From: RUG13091 sp045113315 | GTDB lineage: Bacteria > Bacillota_I > Bacilli_A > RFN20 > CAG-826 | NCBI GenBank assembly: GCA_045113315.1 | Contig: JBGUIX010000014.1 | Coordinates: 62,001 to 126,000, forward strand | DNA length: 64,000 bases | Direction of reading: 5' to 3' | Shown: positions 1-9,883 of the stretch, piece by piece | Numbering within the stretch: position 1 is the first letter of the stretch | How the letters are laid out: each line of letters starts with the position of its first letter | Notes under the pieces: model-generated | What the model was told of the DNA's origin: nothing | Seen by the model: the letters and a program-made list of their open reading frames with translations, nothing else | Databases searched by the model: none | Translations under genes and position numbers: made by a program

Positions 1-1944
1 CCATTTATCGATCATCCATCATGGGTAGATATTATTTGGGGTGGAACATACGGCGCAAGCCAACAAAATGGTGAAGACACATCAAACGGTAATGCTGTTG
101 TTGTGAACGGCCAAATTGAAGGTACAACACCATCTACAGATCCAACAATTACAATTAATCCAACTTCTTTAACATTAACTGAAGGTGGAAGCACTGGAAC
201 AATTACTGCCACAGTTGCTAATGGTTCTGGAAATGTAACATGGGAAAGCTCAGATACAGATGTTGTTACTGTTTCTAGTAGTGGCACAAATCAAACTACA
301 TGTACAGTTACTCCTGTAGCAGCGGGAACCACTACTATTACAGCATCTTATTCCACTGCCACACCTGTTACGTGCTCTGTTACCGTTAATTCTTCCGGTG
401 GAGGTGGAGATGACCCTGAAGTTGAATCAGAAATATTAGATTTCACTGCTCAAAGCTATTCCGACCAAGAAGTTGTAGAAAGTTTATCAGGAACATATAG
501 TTCTGTATCTTTAGATAAAGGCACAGGGAACAATGACCCAAAGTATTTTTCAAACGGAACTTCTGTTCGTTGCTATGGAGGAAACACTTTCACCGTTTCT
601 AGTTCCACAAAAACAATAAAAAAGATTGAATTAACATTTGGAAGTAGTGACGGATCAAACGCCATAACCACAGATGTTGGAACATATAGTAGCGGAACTT
701 GGACAGGAAGCGCTTCTTCAATTACATTTACAATCGGTGGAACTTCAGGAAATAGAAGAATCCAAAAAATAACTGTTTATTACGAATCATCAACACCAAC
801 TCCAACACCAGTCATATCATTAAATAAATCATCTGATGAAATTTCTGTTGGAGACGATACCTCATTGACGGCCACAGCTTCAGGTGGAACAGGAAACATT
901 ACATGGTCTATTAGTGAAGGAGATGAAGGCGTTGTTTCTTTAAGCTCTACAACAGGTACAACAATCACTATAACTGGTGAAAGCGAAGGTACGGCCACAA
1001 TTACAGCCACTTATAGTGGAGTTTCAGCAACTTGTGAAATAACAGTATCATCATCTGTTGATCCAGTAGTTTCGGGCGATTACACAATGACATTAGATTC
1101 AAGCGTGAGCGGCCAAAAAAATGTTCACTGGACATCAGCATCTCAAGCATCTCTAGAATACGATAATGTTACATGGTCAACTTCTATAACTGGTACCACT
1201 TCAATCACTACTCAAACAGAATATGCTCAAATTGGATCAAAAAACAACCCAGCAACGAAAATTACTATTTCTACTACTGCATTTGCAGGTATGAAAATTA
1301 CTAGCGCCTCATTAACTGGCTATTGTATGAGTAATACCGGCCCAACTATAACTATTACAGCTGGATCGACAACGATGCTAAATGCGCAAAGTCTAGTTAA
1401 GAACGAATCAACAGTTTATGAAACAACATCAGATCCAGTAATTTTACCAGCTAACGGTGTGTTAACATTTACTATTAATTCTTCAGCTAAAGCTGGAATA
1501 GCAATTAGTGAAATAGTTGTCAATTACGTCGATATTCAAGACGTTGCGGAAAAATATGCTAAATCATTTATGGAGTCTGGCATATGCGGTACTAACGACA
1601 AAACACCGGCCAGCGCTTCAATTTGGAATAGCATGAACCAAGCTTTCCAAGATATTGATGAAGACGCTCAAGATATTTTAACAGAGGGTATTGCTAATCC
1701 TTCTGACACCAAATACTTAGGCAAATGTTTGGCTAGATATGATCGAATTCTTTATTTACATGGTAAAGATACAACTCACTTCCCAGACTTCATGCATCGT
1801 AATGATGAAAACGGAGCAAACCAAGTTCGTGGATTGATAACAAACAAATCTAACACTACATTAATATTAATAATGATTAGCATCACATCCACGATGATCG
1901 GATTCATATTCGTTGGTTATTATTTAAAGAAGAAAGAGAGATAA
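1..1944 (+). CDS. Secreted endonuclease I-like protein with Ig-like domains, 5' end missing
   Basis: The frame is open from base 1, so the gene starts upstream of the window. The first residues (FIDHPSWVDIIWG) resemble the C-terminal end of the endonuclease I (EndA/NucM) fold, so a nuclease domain probably lies to the left. Next come a bacterial Ig-like (Big_2 type) domain at nt ~145-400, a Ser/Thr/Gly-rich beta-sandwich-like module at nt ~430-790, a second Ig-like domain at nt ~810-1050 and a second copy of the beta module at nt ~1080-1530. A helical domain with two cysteines follows (nt ~1540-1830), then one membrane helix (nt ~1855-1920) and a KKKER tail. There is no LPXTG motif. It is probably a surface-anchored extracellular nuclease. 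The nuclease call rests on about 14 residues and the Ig-like call is firmer. Confidence 0.65.
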   Translation, partial: PFIDHPSWVDIIWGGTYGASQQNGEDTSNGNAVVVNGQIEGTTPSTDPTITINPTSLTLTEGGSTGTITATVANGSGNVTWESSDTDVVTVSSSGTNQTTCTVTPVAAGTTTITASYSTATPVTCSVTVNSSGGGGDDPEVESEILDFTAQSYSDQEVVESLSGTYSSVSLDKGTGNNDPKYFSNGTSVRCYGGNTFTVSSSTKTIKKIELTFGSSDGSNAITTDVGTYSSGTWTGSASSITFTIGGTSGNRRIQKITVYYESSTPTPTPVISLNKSSDEISVGDDTSLTATASGGTGNITWSISEGDEGVVSLSSTTGTTITITGESEGTATITATYSGVSATCEITVSSSVDPVVSGDYTMTLDSSVSGQKNVHWTSASQASLEYDNVTWSTSITGTTSITTQTEYAQIGSKNNPATKITISTTAFAGMKITSASLTGYCMSNTGPTITITAGSTTMLNAQSLVKNESTVYETTSDPVILPANGVLTFTINSSAKAGIAISEIVVNYVDIQDVAEKYAKSFMESGICGTNDKTPASASIWNSMNQAFQDIDEDAQDILTEGIANPSDTKYLGKCLARYDRILYLHGKDTTHFPDFMHRNDENGANQVRGLITNKSNTTLILIMISITSTMIGFIFVGYYLKKKER

Positions 1945-1966
1945 GTTAATAAGCTTATCTTTTTTT
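1939..1966 (+). terminator. Rho-independent terminator of the surface protein gene
   Basis: AGATAAG (1939-1945) pairs with CTTATCT (1954-1960) and is followed by a run of T to 1966. The left arm overlaps the stop codon of the surface protein. Confidence 0.75.
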
Positions 1967-2045
1967 CAAAAAACTCTAATAATTAGTATCCTTATTATTT
2001 ATAATATATACGTTCCTTTTGAAGGTTGGACACTTAAGGAGAAGT

Positions 2046-2516
2046 ATGAAAACATTAATTATGCTTAGTGCTGTCCCAGCAGCCGGTAAAACAACCTGGG
2101 CTAAAAAATATCAAGCTGAACATCAAAATGTCTACATCATCAATAGTGATGAAGTAAGACTAGAAATAACTCATGGAGATTATCAGGATCATTCCCATCA
2201 AAAAGAAGTTTGGGAATTATTTGAAAGACGCATTCATGAATACGCGAATAAAGGTGATGATGTCACCGTTATATTAGATGCTTTAAATGATGTTAATGAG
2301 GTGAGATATAAATATTTAAGCACCACTCCTGAATACGATAAAAAGATATTAGTCTTATTCCCGACATCATTAGAAAAATCATTACATTATAATGGTGAAA
2401 GGGTGTGGCCTAATAAAGTACCGGATGATATCCTTGTGGGGTTAGTTCATAAATTTGAACAACCAAATGAAAAAGTTCTATCACTTGTAGATGAAGTTAT
2501 TACTATTAAATGGTAA
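2046..2516 (+). CDS. Small P-loop kinase (AAA_33/polynucleotide kinase-like)
   Basis: This 156-residue protein has an N-terminal P-loop (residues 8-17, SAVPAAGKTT, with Ser in place of the first Gly) and a following SDE motif near residue 38. This matches small kinases of the zeta-toxin/polynucleotide kinase/AAA_33 group, and the substrate cannot be told. I chose the ATG at 2046 because AAGGAG lies just upstream; an in-frame start at 2019 has no such site. It stands alone after a terminator and 53 bp before the ABC transporter. It could act on RNA ends, nucleosides or small alcohols. A toxin role is unlikely because no antitoxin gene sits beside it. Confidence 0.6.
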   Translation: MKTLIMLSAVPAAGKTTWAKKYQAEHQNVYIINSDEVRLEITHGDYQDHSHQKEVWELFERRIHEYANKGDDVTVILDALNDVNEVRYKYLSTTPEYDKKILVLFPTSLEKSLHYNGERVWPNKVPDDILVGLVHKFEQPNEKVLSLVDEVITIKW

Positions 2517-2569
2517 TAATTTTTTATTTTGTTATTATTATATTAACTACGTATACATAGGAGTAAATT

Positions 2570-5500
2570 ATGTTATCGATTAAAAACCTAACAAAGATTT
2601 ACAAAACAAAAGGTGGAGAAGACACTAGAGCGTTAGATAATGTCTCTTTAGATTTTCCTGAAAAAGGAATGATCTTCTTACTTGGTAAATCTGGAAGTGG
2701 TAAATCCACATTATTAAACCTCATCGGTGGTTTAGATTTCCCAACCTCTGGTGAAATCATTTTAAAAGGAAGAAGTAGTAAAGATTTCTCTCAATCCGAT
2801 TTTGATAGCTATCGTAATACTTACGTTGGTTTCGTCTTTCAAGAATACAATATTCTTAACGAATTTAACGTTGAACAAAATCTTGCTTTAGCGATTGAAT
2901 TACAAAACAAAAAAGTTAAAAAAGAAGATGTTGATCGTCTATTAAAAGAGGTCGATTTAGAAAACTTTGCGAAAAGAAAACCAAATACCTTATCCGGTGG
3001 TCAAAAACAAAGAATCGCGATTGCTAGAGCCCTTATTAAAGCTCCTAACATCATTATGGCGGATGAACCAACAGGCGCTTTAGATAGTAAAACCGGCGAA
3101 CAAGTTTTTGAAACATTAAAGAAATTATCTTCTGATAAATTAGTTATCGTTGTTTCTCATGATCGAGATTTCGCAGAAAGATTTGGTGATCGTATCATCG
3201 AACTTAAAGATGGAAAAGTGTTAAGCGATGAAACAAAAGAATATAAACAACCAGAAAGAATCTCTGATAACGTCGCGATCATCAATACTCATGCGATTAA
3301 GATTGAAGATGCGAAGAAATTAACGAAAGCAGATTTTGAAAAATTATATGATGCGATTAAACAAGGCGATGGAAAAGTCTTCATCTCCAGTGGCGAAAAC
3401 GCGACTAAATCCATGAAGGTCGCTCGTATCCAAGAAGATGGCACTAGCGATGAATTTGCTAAGACTAAAGAAGTTAAAGTCAAAGAATATGACGCTAGTA
3501 AAACTAAATTTATCAAATCCAGAATGCCGTTAGGTAAATCCATTAAGATGGGTTTATCTTCCTTAAAAACTAAACCAGTGAGATTAGTATTTACTATGCT
3601 TTTATCCGTGATTAGTTTCTCCCTATTTGGTGTAGCGGCTGGCTTAATGTTATATAACGATTCACATACTTATAGTGAAACATTAAAGAAAACTGACTAT
3701 TTAGCGGAACCATTACAAAAGATTTCCAAAGGTAAACAAGTTTATCAAGAAATCAGTGATGGTAAAGTGGTTAGAGAAAATAAATATGATTCCACGCGTG
3801 AAGAATTATTTGGTGTTAATGAAGTCAAACAATTAAATGAAAATAGCCATGGCTTAGTCTATGTTGGTGTTGGAGGATCTAATAATTACGGTTCCTCTAA
3901 TTTCCCATTCATGGGATTAGGCATGAAAAAGAACGCCAAATTCTATAGCACTTATTATGGAATTAATTATTATTCTGATCTTGGAGAAGAAGCGATTAAA
4001 AAGCTCGGTTATCAAATTGAAGGTAATTATCCAACAAATAAAGAAGAGATTCTTTTACCAAAAATATTTGGTGAAATGCTCATTGATTCCGAAGCCACCA
4101 CTAAAAAATCAATCAATGAATTAATTGGTGAAGAATTTAATTTTTCCTTTGGAAACAGCACTAAACCAATAATTCTTTCTGGTTTCTATGACGCAGGCGC
4201 TATTCCAGAAAAATATAAACAATTAGCAAACGAAGAAAGCAAATTATCCTCTAAAGAAAAAGATGATTTATCTAATGATTTCTATGCCTTTATGGGTGAT
4301 AGCTTCAACTGCGTAGCTTTCGTTACTTCTGATCTATATGACACAGTTGTTCAAAAGAATTCTTCCTCTGTTTATATTCCTCTTTACTATCGTAATGGTA
4401 TTAGACTTAGCGAATACGAAATTAAAGAAGATATCACACCAGACTTTGGTCAAGCTTTCTATACAGAAACTACTTATAACACAAACAAAGCTTATATTAA
4501 GCTCTACGATAGAAACGGTAATCCAGTTACTGATATTTCATCATTAGGCGATAAACAAGCTTATGTTGGTGAGAGTATGTTCTATGGTAACTCACAAAGT
4601 GTTGTCACTAATTTCTATCTAGATTTCTTAAATTCTTATAATAGGAGTGAACTTTCAAAATTCATGCCCACATATAGCATATATGCACAAAGCGCTAGTG
4701 ATCAAATTCAAGAGCTTATTTCAAATATTGGTGCCCCTGAATCTTTAGAGCAAGCCGCGATGATATATGAAACATTTGGGGATGAATTTGAAGTTGCTTA
4801 TAAAATCCAAAAATTCTTTGGTGAGTTTAGAGGTTCTCCATCTTATTCCACTCTTCCTCAAACGGACAGAACAAAAATAGATGAAATTTATAATTCTGAA
4901 TATAACGAAACTAGCGATGTTGAATTCTTATATAACATCATGGTCGAACATTTTGATGAATTTGTTCCAAACTATTTACCATATTATTATTTAAGCCTAG
5001 CTTATAACTATCGTGACACCCAATATCAAGAAATCTTTGATAACAACCCAGACATGGTCGCTTTGGCTGAAAAGAATAGAGAAGAATGGACCTCTCAAGA
5101 CGTGACAAAAGTCACCGCATTCCTTGAAGATAATTTCTCAAGAAGTCTCTCCCCATATTCGTCTGAATGGTATTCTCGCTTAGCGGGTTATACATTTGTT
5201 AATTATAAAGCCCCTGCGGATAGTGTCTTTAATCCAGCTGGTATTTCTAAATTGAATTATAAAAACTACAATGGCGAAACAGGTAAAATCGATGTTGTCG
5301 GTTATTTCACCGTTGATGCTGAATCTTATGGTGGAGATATGATCTTAATGAAACAATCATATATCGATTCCATCACCTTAGAAAGTAAGGGTGGCGGTAG
5401 TCAAAGCATTTACTTCTACGAAACTAATTATGTCGCTCCAGAAGACGCTAGATATACACGAGCGATGGTTCAAACCAATTATTCCTTTGGCGAAGTTGAA

Positions 5501-5992
5501 TTCATGCGTAAGAGTAACGATAAAACTTTCACTTATAACTTAACTAGCCCTGCTTATCAAAAAGCCAATTTTGTTGTCGCTATGATCATCATCTTAAAAA
5601 ATGTGTTCTTATGGGTTGGTGTTGGTTTCGGTATCTTCGCCGCGTTAATGTTACTTAACTTTATCTCTGTTTCTATTTCTTCTAAGAAGAGAGATATCGG
5701 TGTCTTACGCGCGATTGGTGCAAGAAAGATTGATGTCTTTAAAATCTTCTTCTCTGAATCCTTGTTTATTGCTGCATTATGTTCAATTCTAGCGATAATC
5801 ATAACCGTTGTGAGTGATATGTCATTAGATAATTACTTTATCTCAGAAATCGGTTTATCAATCTTACAATTTAACATCATTACATTCTTATTAATTGTTG
5901 GTATTGCTTTGGTCATATCATTTATCGCCACATTAATACCAGTCTTACATTCATCAAGAAAACCTCCTGTTGAATCAATAAGATCGTTATAA
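2570..5992 (+). CDS. ABC transporter ATPase fused to FtsX-type permease (MacB-like)
   Basis: This single 1140-residue chain has an N-terminal ATPase: Walker A GKSGSGKST (39-47), signature LSGGQ (141-145), Walker B IIMADEP (161-167) and H-loop His197. A linker and one membrane helix (about 337-363) follow. A very large extracytoplasmic region of about 630 residues comes next, then three C-terminal helices (about 1000-1040, 1062-1085, 1100-1125) typical of the FtsX permease domain. Four helices with a big periplasmic-type domain is the MacB/LolCD/BceAB architecture. Such proteins usually act as mechanotransmitters that expel peptides or lipids or sense antibiotics, rather than pumping through a pore. 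AGGAG precedes the ATG. No sensor kinase or regulator gene is adjacent, so the substrate is unknown. It is transcribed toward the origin. Confidence 0.85.
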   Translation: MLSIKNLTKIYKTKGGEDTRALDNVSLDFPEKGMIFLLGKSGSGKSTLLNLIGGLDFPTSGEIILKGRSSKDFSQSDFDSYRNTYVGFVFQEYNILNEFNVEQNLALAIELQNKKVKKEDVDRLLKEVDLENFAKRKPNTLSGGQKQRIAIARALIKAPNIIMADEPTGALDSKTGEQVFETLKKLSSDKLVIVVSHDRDFAERFGDRIIELKDGKVLSDETKEYKQPERISDNVAIINTHAIKIEDAKKLTKADFEKLYDAIKQGDGKVFISSGENATKSMKVARIQEDGTSDEFAKTKEVKVKEYDASKTKFIKSRMPLGKSIKMGLSSLKTKPVRLVFTMLLSVISFSLFGVAAGLMLYNDSHTYSETLKKTDYLAEPLQKISKGKQVYQEISDGKVVRENKYDSTREELFGVNEVKQLNENSHGLVYVGVGGSNNYGSSNFPFMGLGMKKNAKFYSTYYGINYYSDLGEEAIKKLGYQIEGNYPTNKEEILLPKIFGEMLIDSEATTKKSINELIGEEFNFSFGNSTKPIILSGFYDAGAIPEKYKQLANEESKLSSKEKDDLSNDFYAFMGDSFNCVAFVTSDLYDTVVQKNSSSVYIPLYYRNGIRLSEYEIKEDITPDFGQAFYTETTYNTNKAYIKLYDRNGNPVTDISSLGDKQAYVGESMFYGNSQSVVTNFYLDFLNSYNRSELSKFMPTYSIYAQSASDQIQELISNIGAPESLEQAAMIYETFGDEFEVAYKIQKFFGEFRGSPSYSTLPQTDRTKIDEIYNSEYNETSDVEFLYNIMVEHFDEFVPNYLPYYYLSLAYNYRDTQYQEIFDNNPDMVALAEKNREEWTSQDVTKVTAFLEDNFSRSLSPYSSEWYSRLAGYTFVNYKAPADSVFNPAGISKLNYKNYNGETGKIDVVGYFTVDAESYGGDMILMKQSYIDSITLESKGGGSQSIYFYETNYVAPEDARYTRAMVQTNYSFGEVEFMRKSNDKTFTYNLTSPAYQKANFVVAMIIILKNVFLWVGVGFGIFAALMLLNFISVSISSKKRDIGVLRAIGARKIDVFKIFFSESLFIAALCSILAIIITVVSDMSLDNYFISEIGLSILQFNIITFLLIVGIALVISFIATLIPVLHSSRKPPVESIRSL

Positions 5993-6006
5993 GATTAGAA
6001 GATAAG

Positions 6007-6036
6007 AAAACGAGAGCGTAAAAACTCTCGTTTTTT
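6007..6036 (+). terminator. Rho-independent terminator after the ABC transporter
   Basis: AAAACGAGAG (6007-6016) pairs with CTCTCGTTTT (6025-6034) and runs into T residues. It sits between two convergent genes. Confidence 0.8.
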
Positions 6037-6059
6037 AATGAAATAATAAGGATTTGCTA

Positions 6060-7238
6060 TTATTTTTTCTCTTTTTTCTTCTTTTCTACTGGTTCTTCGT
6101 ACACAATATTATATTCGCTTAGTTTCCAGTTTGGATGAACTTCATCGATTCTTTTTAAGACATCATTATAAAGTTCCGCTTCTACTTTTCTTCTTTGTTT
6201 TGGAGTATTGTTAAAACACTTTCTCACTTTGTTAATTGCGAACAAGCATTCACTCTTACTATTATCTAATAAACCAGACATTAGGATATAAGTACGAACA
6301 CTAACCATTGAAAAATCATTAGAGATATCTCTTCTCTCTGACATTGGAACTTCTTTATCATAGAATTCTTTAGCTTCTTCAATTGGTTTAGTAATGATGT
6401 TGATATAAATCTTTTGCGCCCTAGCTCTGTTATAAACTTTTGGTGATAAAGTTTGTTTGCCATTAAGAATAATATCTAATAATTTCTCTGCTTCTAAAAA
6501 TTCTTTCTTATCTAATAGCATATAGACTTTATTTAAGTTAAGTTCAGCGGTGAAGTTAGTGATTTCGTTAAAGGTAGCGATTTCGACATCTTGTTGGCCT
6601 TGGCTAATCGCATATTCCACACGTAACAATTCATTAAACGCAATCTTATTAGCAGCGTTGGTGGTCATTCTCATACGATAACCATCAGTCATCGCATCTA
6701 GTTTCATCGGTAAAATGTTATATAAAAGAATCATACCTCCAATAACTACTACGACTAATAAGAAATAACCAATGTTATATAAAACCATGTTGGCTTTATT
6801 ATTAAATAATGTGAATAAGACAATAACGATGATTAATTCCACTAAATAGAATAATGATCCTAAGATTAAATATGGTGTGGGGTTAGGCTCTTTATCCGCA
6901 TCTTTCTTGGGCAAGATTTTAGTTTCGCCAGTTAATCCATCATAACCAGAGAATTTAAATTTGGTTTTACCTTCATCTTTAAACCATAATAAACCTAAAA
7001 TACAGACTGATAATATTTCATATCTACCTGCGCGTGCGCCTAATATATGGGCAACTTCAAACATGACAGCATTTAAGATTACACCTGTTGCAATTGCGCC
7101 TAAGATAAAGAATACATAAACATATGTTTCCATATCCGAGTTTGCTGCGTGTTCTCTTAAAACTGTAATACCAAATACTACAGCGACCGCTAATATCAAT
7201 AGATAGACTATAAATCCTGATACATCTTCTTTTCTCAT
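6060..7238 (-). CDS. M50-like membrane protein with degenerate zinc motif
   Basis: This 392-residue protein has four predicted membrane helices (about 8-27, 40-60, 125-147, 155-173) and a soluble helical C-terminus (200-380) that looks TPR-like. Within helix 2 the sequence FEVAH (60-64), followed by LGA, occupies the place where site-2/M50 proteases carry HExxH. A second motif, N174-ILPMKLDAMTDG, resembles the M50 NxxPxxxxDG element. The first zinc-binding His is Phe here, so I infer an inactive homologue or divergent relative. The last residues are a Lys/Glu tail. AGGT lies upstream of the ATG. It lies 16 bp downstream of the alcohol dehydrogenase gene and may be co-transcribed with it. Function is unknown. 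Confidence 0.55.
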   Translation of the reverse strand: MRKEDVSGFIVYLLILAVAVVFGITVLREHAANSDMETYVYVFFILGAIATGVILNAVMFEVAHILGARAGRYEILSVCILGLLWFKDEGKTKFKFSGYDGLTGETKILPKKDADKEPNPTPYLILGSLFYLVELIIVIVLFTLFNNKANMVLYNIGYFLLVVVVIGGMILLYNILPMKLDAMTDGYRMRMTTNAANKIAFNELLRVEYAISQGQQDVEIATFNEITNFTAELNLNKVYMLLDKKEFLEAEKLLDIILNGKQTLSPKVYNRARAQKIYINIITKPIEEAKEFYDKEVPMSERRDISNDFSMVSVRTYILMSGLLDNSKSECLFAINKVRKCFNNTPKQRRKVEAELYNDVLKRIDEVHPNWKLSEYNIVYEEPVEKKKKEKK

Positions 7239-7254
7239 AACAATTACCTACTTT

Positions 7255-8427
7255 CTATAAGCAAGATTTGAATATCTCTCTTGCTACCTCTCCGTCCATC
7301 GGCTTTACTTGATGGGCCACGACACGTGTGCCTTTATCGGTAAATAGTTCCACAAGTCTATCGATATCAATCCTGCCTACATTAAATTCCATTAATCTAG
7401 ATGGCATACCAATATAACGGAAGAATTCTTCTAACATCTTTATTCCTTGTCTGCCATTATCTAATTTATTAGGAATATTGCTATCCCATACATTTTTAGC
7501 AAACATATCAAATTTATCAACATCATATTCTAAATAATATTTAGCCCAAGCTGGCCACAAGACCGCTAATCCTGCTCCGTGAGGAATACTTGGATATAAA
7601 CCAGATAAGGCGTGTTCTAATTGATGAACAGGCATCATAAATGGTTTACCAATATTTGTTAAGCCGTTATGAGATAAGCTACTCATCAGCATAAGGACAC
7701 TTCTTGCCTCATAATCAGACGGATTTCTCATCACCTTTTGTCCCGCTTTAATAACGGATTTTAATAGGGCTTCTCCAAATCTATCCGCAGGTTCATTATC
7801 ACTAGATGGTTGGAAATATCTTTCAATCGTATGCATCATGATATCAACGATGCCACATGCCGTTTGATAAGGTGAAACTGTATATGTTAATTCTGGGTTT
7901 TCAATCGCAAAAACTGGACGAATTAATGGAGAATTAAAGCCTTTTTTCTCATTTTTAGCGTCATTTTGAATAACGCAAGAGGTTGACATTTCACTTCCCG
8001 CTGCGGAGATAGTTAAGATAACTCCAATAGGTAAAGCTTTATTTGGTTTAGCCTTATGAGAATTAAAATCAAATGGATCTCCATCATAATAATAACTAAC
8101 CGCCATTGACTTAGCGGTGTCGATTACTGATCCACCACCAATTGCTAATAAATAATCGGGATGAAATTCTTTTGCAATCTTATTAGCGTCATTTACAAAT
8201 TCTAATGTTGGGTTAGCTCTTACTCCTTCGATGACACGATAAATTATTTTTTCTTCTTCAAGCTTAGTGATGACTTTGGTTAATAAGCCACTTTTCTTCA
8301 CTGAACCTTGCCCGATAATAATTAAAACTTTATGAGCATCATAAGAACTTAAGATTTTACCAATCTCATTTTCTTTTTCTTTCCCGAAATATATCTTCGT
8401 GGGTACACAAAATTCAAAATCGATCAT
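7255..8427 (-). CDS. Iron-containing alcohol dehydrogenase (butanol dehydrogenase/YqhD-like)
   Basis: At 390 residues this matches the group III metal-dependent alcohol dehydrogenase family in length. The dinucleotide-binding GGGS motif is at 97-100. The metal-binding set is visible as Asp195, His199 (DIMMH), His268 (VHQLEH) and His283 (PHGAGLA). These enzymes reduce aldehydes to alcohols with NAD(P)H in the cytosol, and the exact substrate is not predictable. Its start overlaps the stop of the TetR gene (TAATG), so the two are translationally coupled and the regulator may control the dehydrogenase. The stop codon is TAG. Confidence 0.88.
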   Translation of the reverse strand: MIDFEFCVPTKIYFGKEKENEIGKILSSYDAHKVLIIIGQGSVKKSGLLTKVITKLEEEKIIYRVIEGVRANPTLEFVNDANKIAKEFHPDYLLAIGGGSVIDTAKSMAVSYYYDGDPFDFNSHKAKPNKALPIGVILTISAAGSEMSTSCVIQNDAKNEKKGFNSPLIRPVFAIENPELTYTVSPYQTACGIVDIMMHTIERYFQPSSDNEPADRFGEALLKSVIKAGQKVMRNPSDYEARSVLMLMSSLSHNGLTNIGKPFMMPVHQLEHALSGLYPSIPHGAGLAVLWPAWAKYYLEYDVDKFDMFAKNVWDSNIPNKLDNGRQGIKMLEEFFRYIGMPSRLMEFNVGRIDIDRLVELFTDKGTRVVAHQVKPMDGEVAREIFKSCL

Positions 8428-8978
8428 TATTTACCCCTCACTAGTAATAATCTTTCCACCGCTATTTCAAATGTATCGCTTGGTTCGAAGACAAAACAAT
8501 TCATTAAACCTTCTAAGGTTTTATTCTTATAGGTGGATAAATAATAAATAATGCTATGAGAATATGCTAAAGCATAAAATCTCGCTACGGCTTTCTTATC
8601 ATTAGTATGAAGTTTCTTACTATTTGGTAAAAGAGTGATAAATCTTAAGAATGTTTTATAGCATGCGTTATGCATGAATTCTTCCACTAAGCTTTTACCC
8701 GCGGAGTTAAGTGAAGCATCTAAAAAAGCTTTATTTCTTGTGTAATATTTGAATATTAAAGTTAACATTTCTTTAATATTGTTTGCTTCAAATAATCCAG
8801 GAACTTCTTCATTTAAATAAACTAAAGTTAATAAATCATAAATATCGTGGAAATGATAATAAAATGTCTGTCTATTTACATGGCATTTCTTTGTTAAAGA
8901 GGTCACTGAAATAGAGTCCAATGGGACTTGAGACATCATTTCCTTAAGTGCTTCCGCTAAACGATATTCAGTTTTCAT
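8427..8978 (-). CDS. TetR/AcrR-family transcriptional regulator
   Basis: This 183-residue protein has an N-terminal helix-turn-helix (about residues 20-45, with the TetR signature residues NRQTFYYHF) and a helical C-terminal ligand domain of the DhaS/TetR_C type. It overlaps psuG upstream and the alcohol dehydrogenase downstream by one base each (TAATG). It is therefore embedded in the operon and probably autoregulates it. Ligand and operator cannot be read from sequence alone. Confidence 0.85.
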   Translation of the reverse strand: MKTEYRLAEALKEMMSQVPLDSISVTSLTKKCHVNRQTFYYHFHDIYDLLTLVYLNEEVPGLFEANNIKEMLTLIFKYYTRNKAFLDASLNSAGKSLVEEFMHNACYKTFLRFITLLPNSKKLHTNDKKAVARFYALAYSHSIIYYLSTYKNKTLEGLMNCFVFEPSDTFEIAVERLLLVRGK

Positions 8979-9883
8979 TATTTAAGTTTGCAATACTCCT
9001 TAATGATTTCACTACCTACAGCAGCGTTATTTAAAACTAATTTAATATTACTCTCTAAAGAGTCACCACCAGTTAACTCGACGATAGTCTTTAATAAGAA
9101 TGGGGTGGTTTCTTTACCTTTAATACCTTGTTCATTCATCATCTTTAAAGCTTTTTCAATCGCTTCATCGATGACTTTTTTATCCATAGAATATTCTTCT
9201 GGAATCGGATTAGTAATTAAGATACCACCAGCAAGATTATTTCTTTCTTTTTCATACATCGTTAAAGCGGCTTCTTTAGCGTTTTCTAATTTATAATCAA
9301 CTTTTAATCCACTATGAGCGGTATAAAAAGCTGGTAGTTCTTCAGTTTGATAACCAAGGACTGGAACACCCATGGTTTCTAAATATTCAAGTGTTAACGG
9401 TAAATCTAAAATCGCTTTAGCTCCCGCGCAGACAACCGTGACATTAGTCTTCGCTAATTCTTGTAAGTCAGCGGAAATATCCATGGTTTCTTGGGCGCCT
9501 CTATGAACACCACCAATACCACCAGTCACAAATAATTTAATACCGGCTTGATTAGCGATAATCATTGTCGCAGCCACTGTTGTAGCGGCCCATAATTTCT
9601 TCGCATATACAACTGGTAAATCTCTACGAGAAACTTTAATAATTCCTTTTCTTTTACCAAACTCTTCAATCTCTTCTGGTGTCATACCAACAATGGCATC
9701 ACCATCGATAATACCAATAGTGGCAGGAACTGCCCCGTGATCTCTGATAACTTTTTCCACCGCTAAAGCAGTTTCGACATTTTTTGGATAAGGCATACCG
9801 TGGCTAATAATTGTGCTCTCTAATGCCACAACTGGTCTATTTTCCATAATAGCCTTTTTAACTTCTGGATTAATTTTTAACAT
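8978..9883 (-). CDS. psuG: Pseudouridine-5'-phosphate glycosidase
   Basis: This protein cleaves pseudouridine 5'-phosphate to uracil and ribose 5-phosphate. The family (indigoidine synthase A/PsuG) is recognised by ALESTIISHG (catalytic-type Glu22), K83 in the KVSRRD segment and K156 in the CAGAKAILD segment, with NPIPEE toward the C-terminus. I chose the start at 9883, giving 301 residues, because GGGGAG lies 9 bases upstream. A start at 9910 would add nine residues without a ribosome site. The gene begins inside the end of the P-type ATPase gene (14-base overlap) and ends in a TAATG overlap with tetR. No pseudouridine kinase (psuK) gene is in the window, which is unusual for the pathway. 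Confidence 0.9.
   Translation of the reverse strand: MLKINPEVKKAIMENRPVVALESTIISHGMPYPKNVETALAVEKVIRDHGAVPATIGIIDGDAIVGMTPEEIEEFGKRKGIIKVSRRDLPVVYAKKLWAATTVAATMIIANQAGIKLFVTGGIGGVHRGAQETMDISADLQELAKTNVTVVCAGAKAILDLPLTLEYLETMGVPVLGYQTEELPAFYTAHSGLKVDYKLENAKEAALTMYEKERNNLAGGILITNPIPEEYSMDKKVIDEAIEKALKMMNEQGIKGKETTPFLLKTIVELTGGDSLESNIKLVLNNAAVGSEIIKEYCKLK

Noticed and set aside
12..287. Long minus-strand ORF inside the surface protein
   Set aside because: Repetitive Thr/Val codons on the plus strand create an open antisense frame. There is no ribosome site, and the Ig-like coding frame is clearly real.
2046..2516. Zeta-type toxin
   Set aside because: The P-loop kinase fold is shared, but no epsilon-like antitoxin ORF is adjacent and the gene is solitary.
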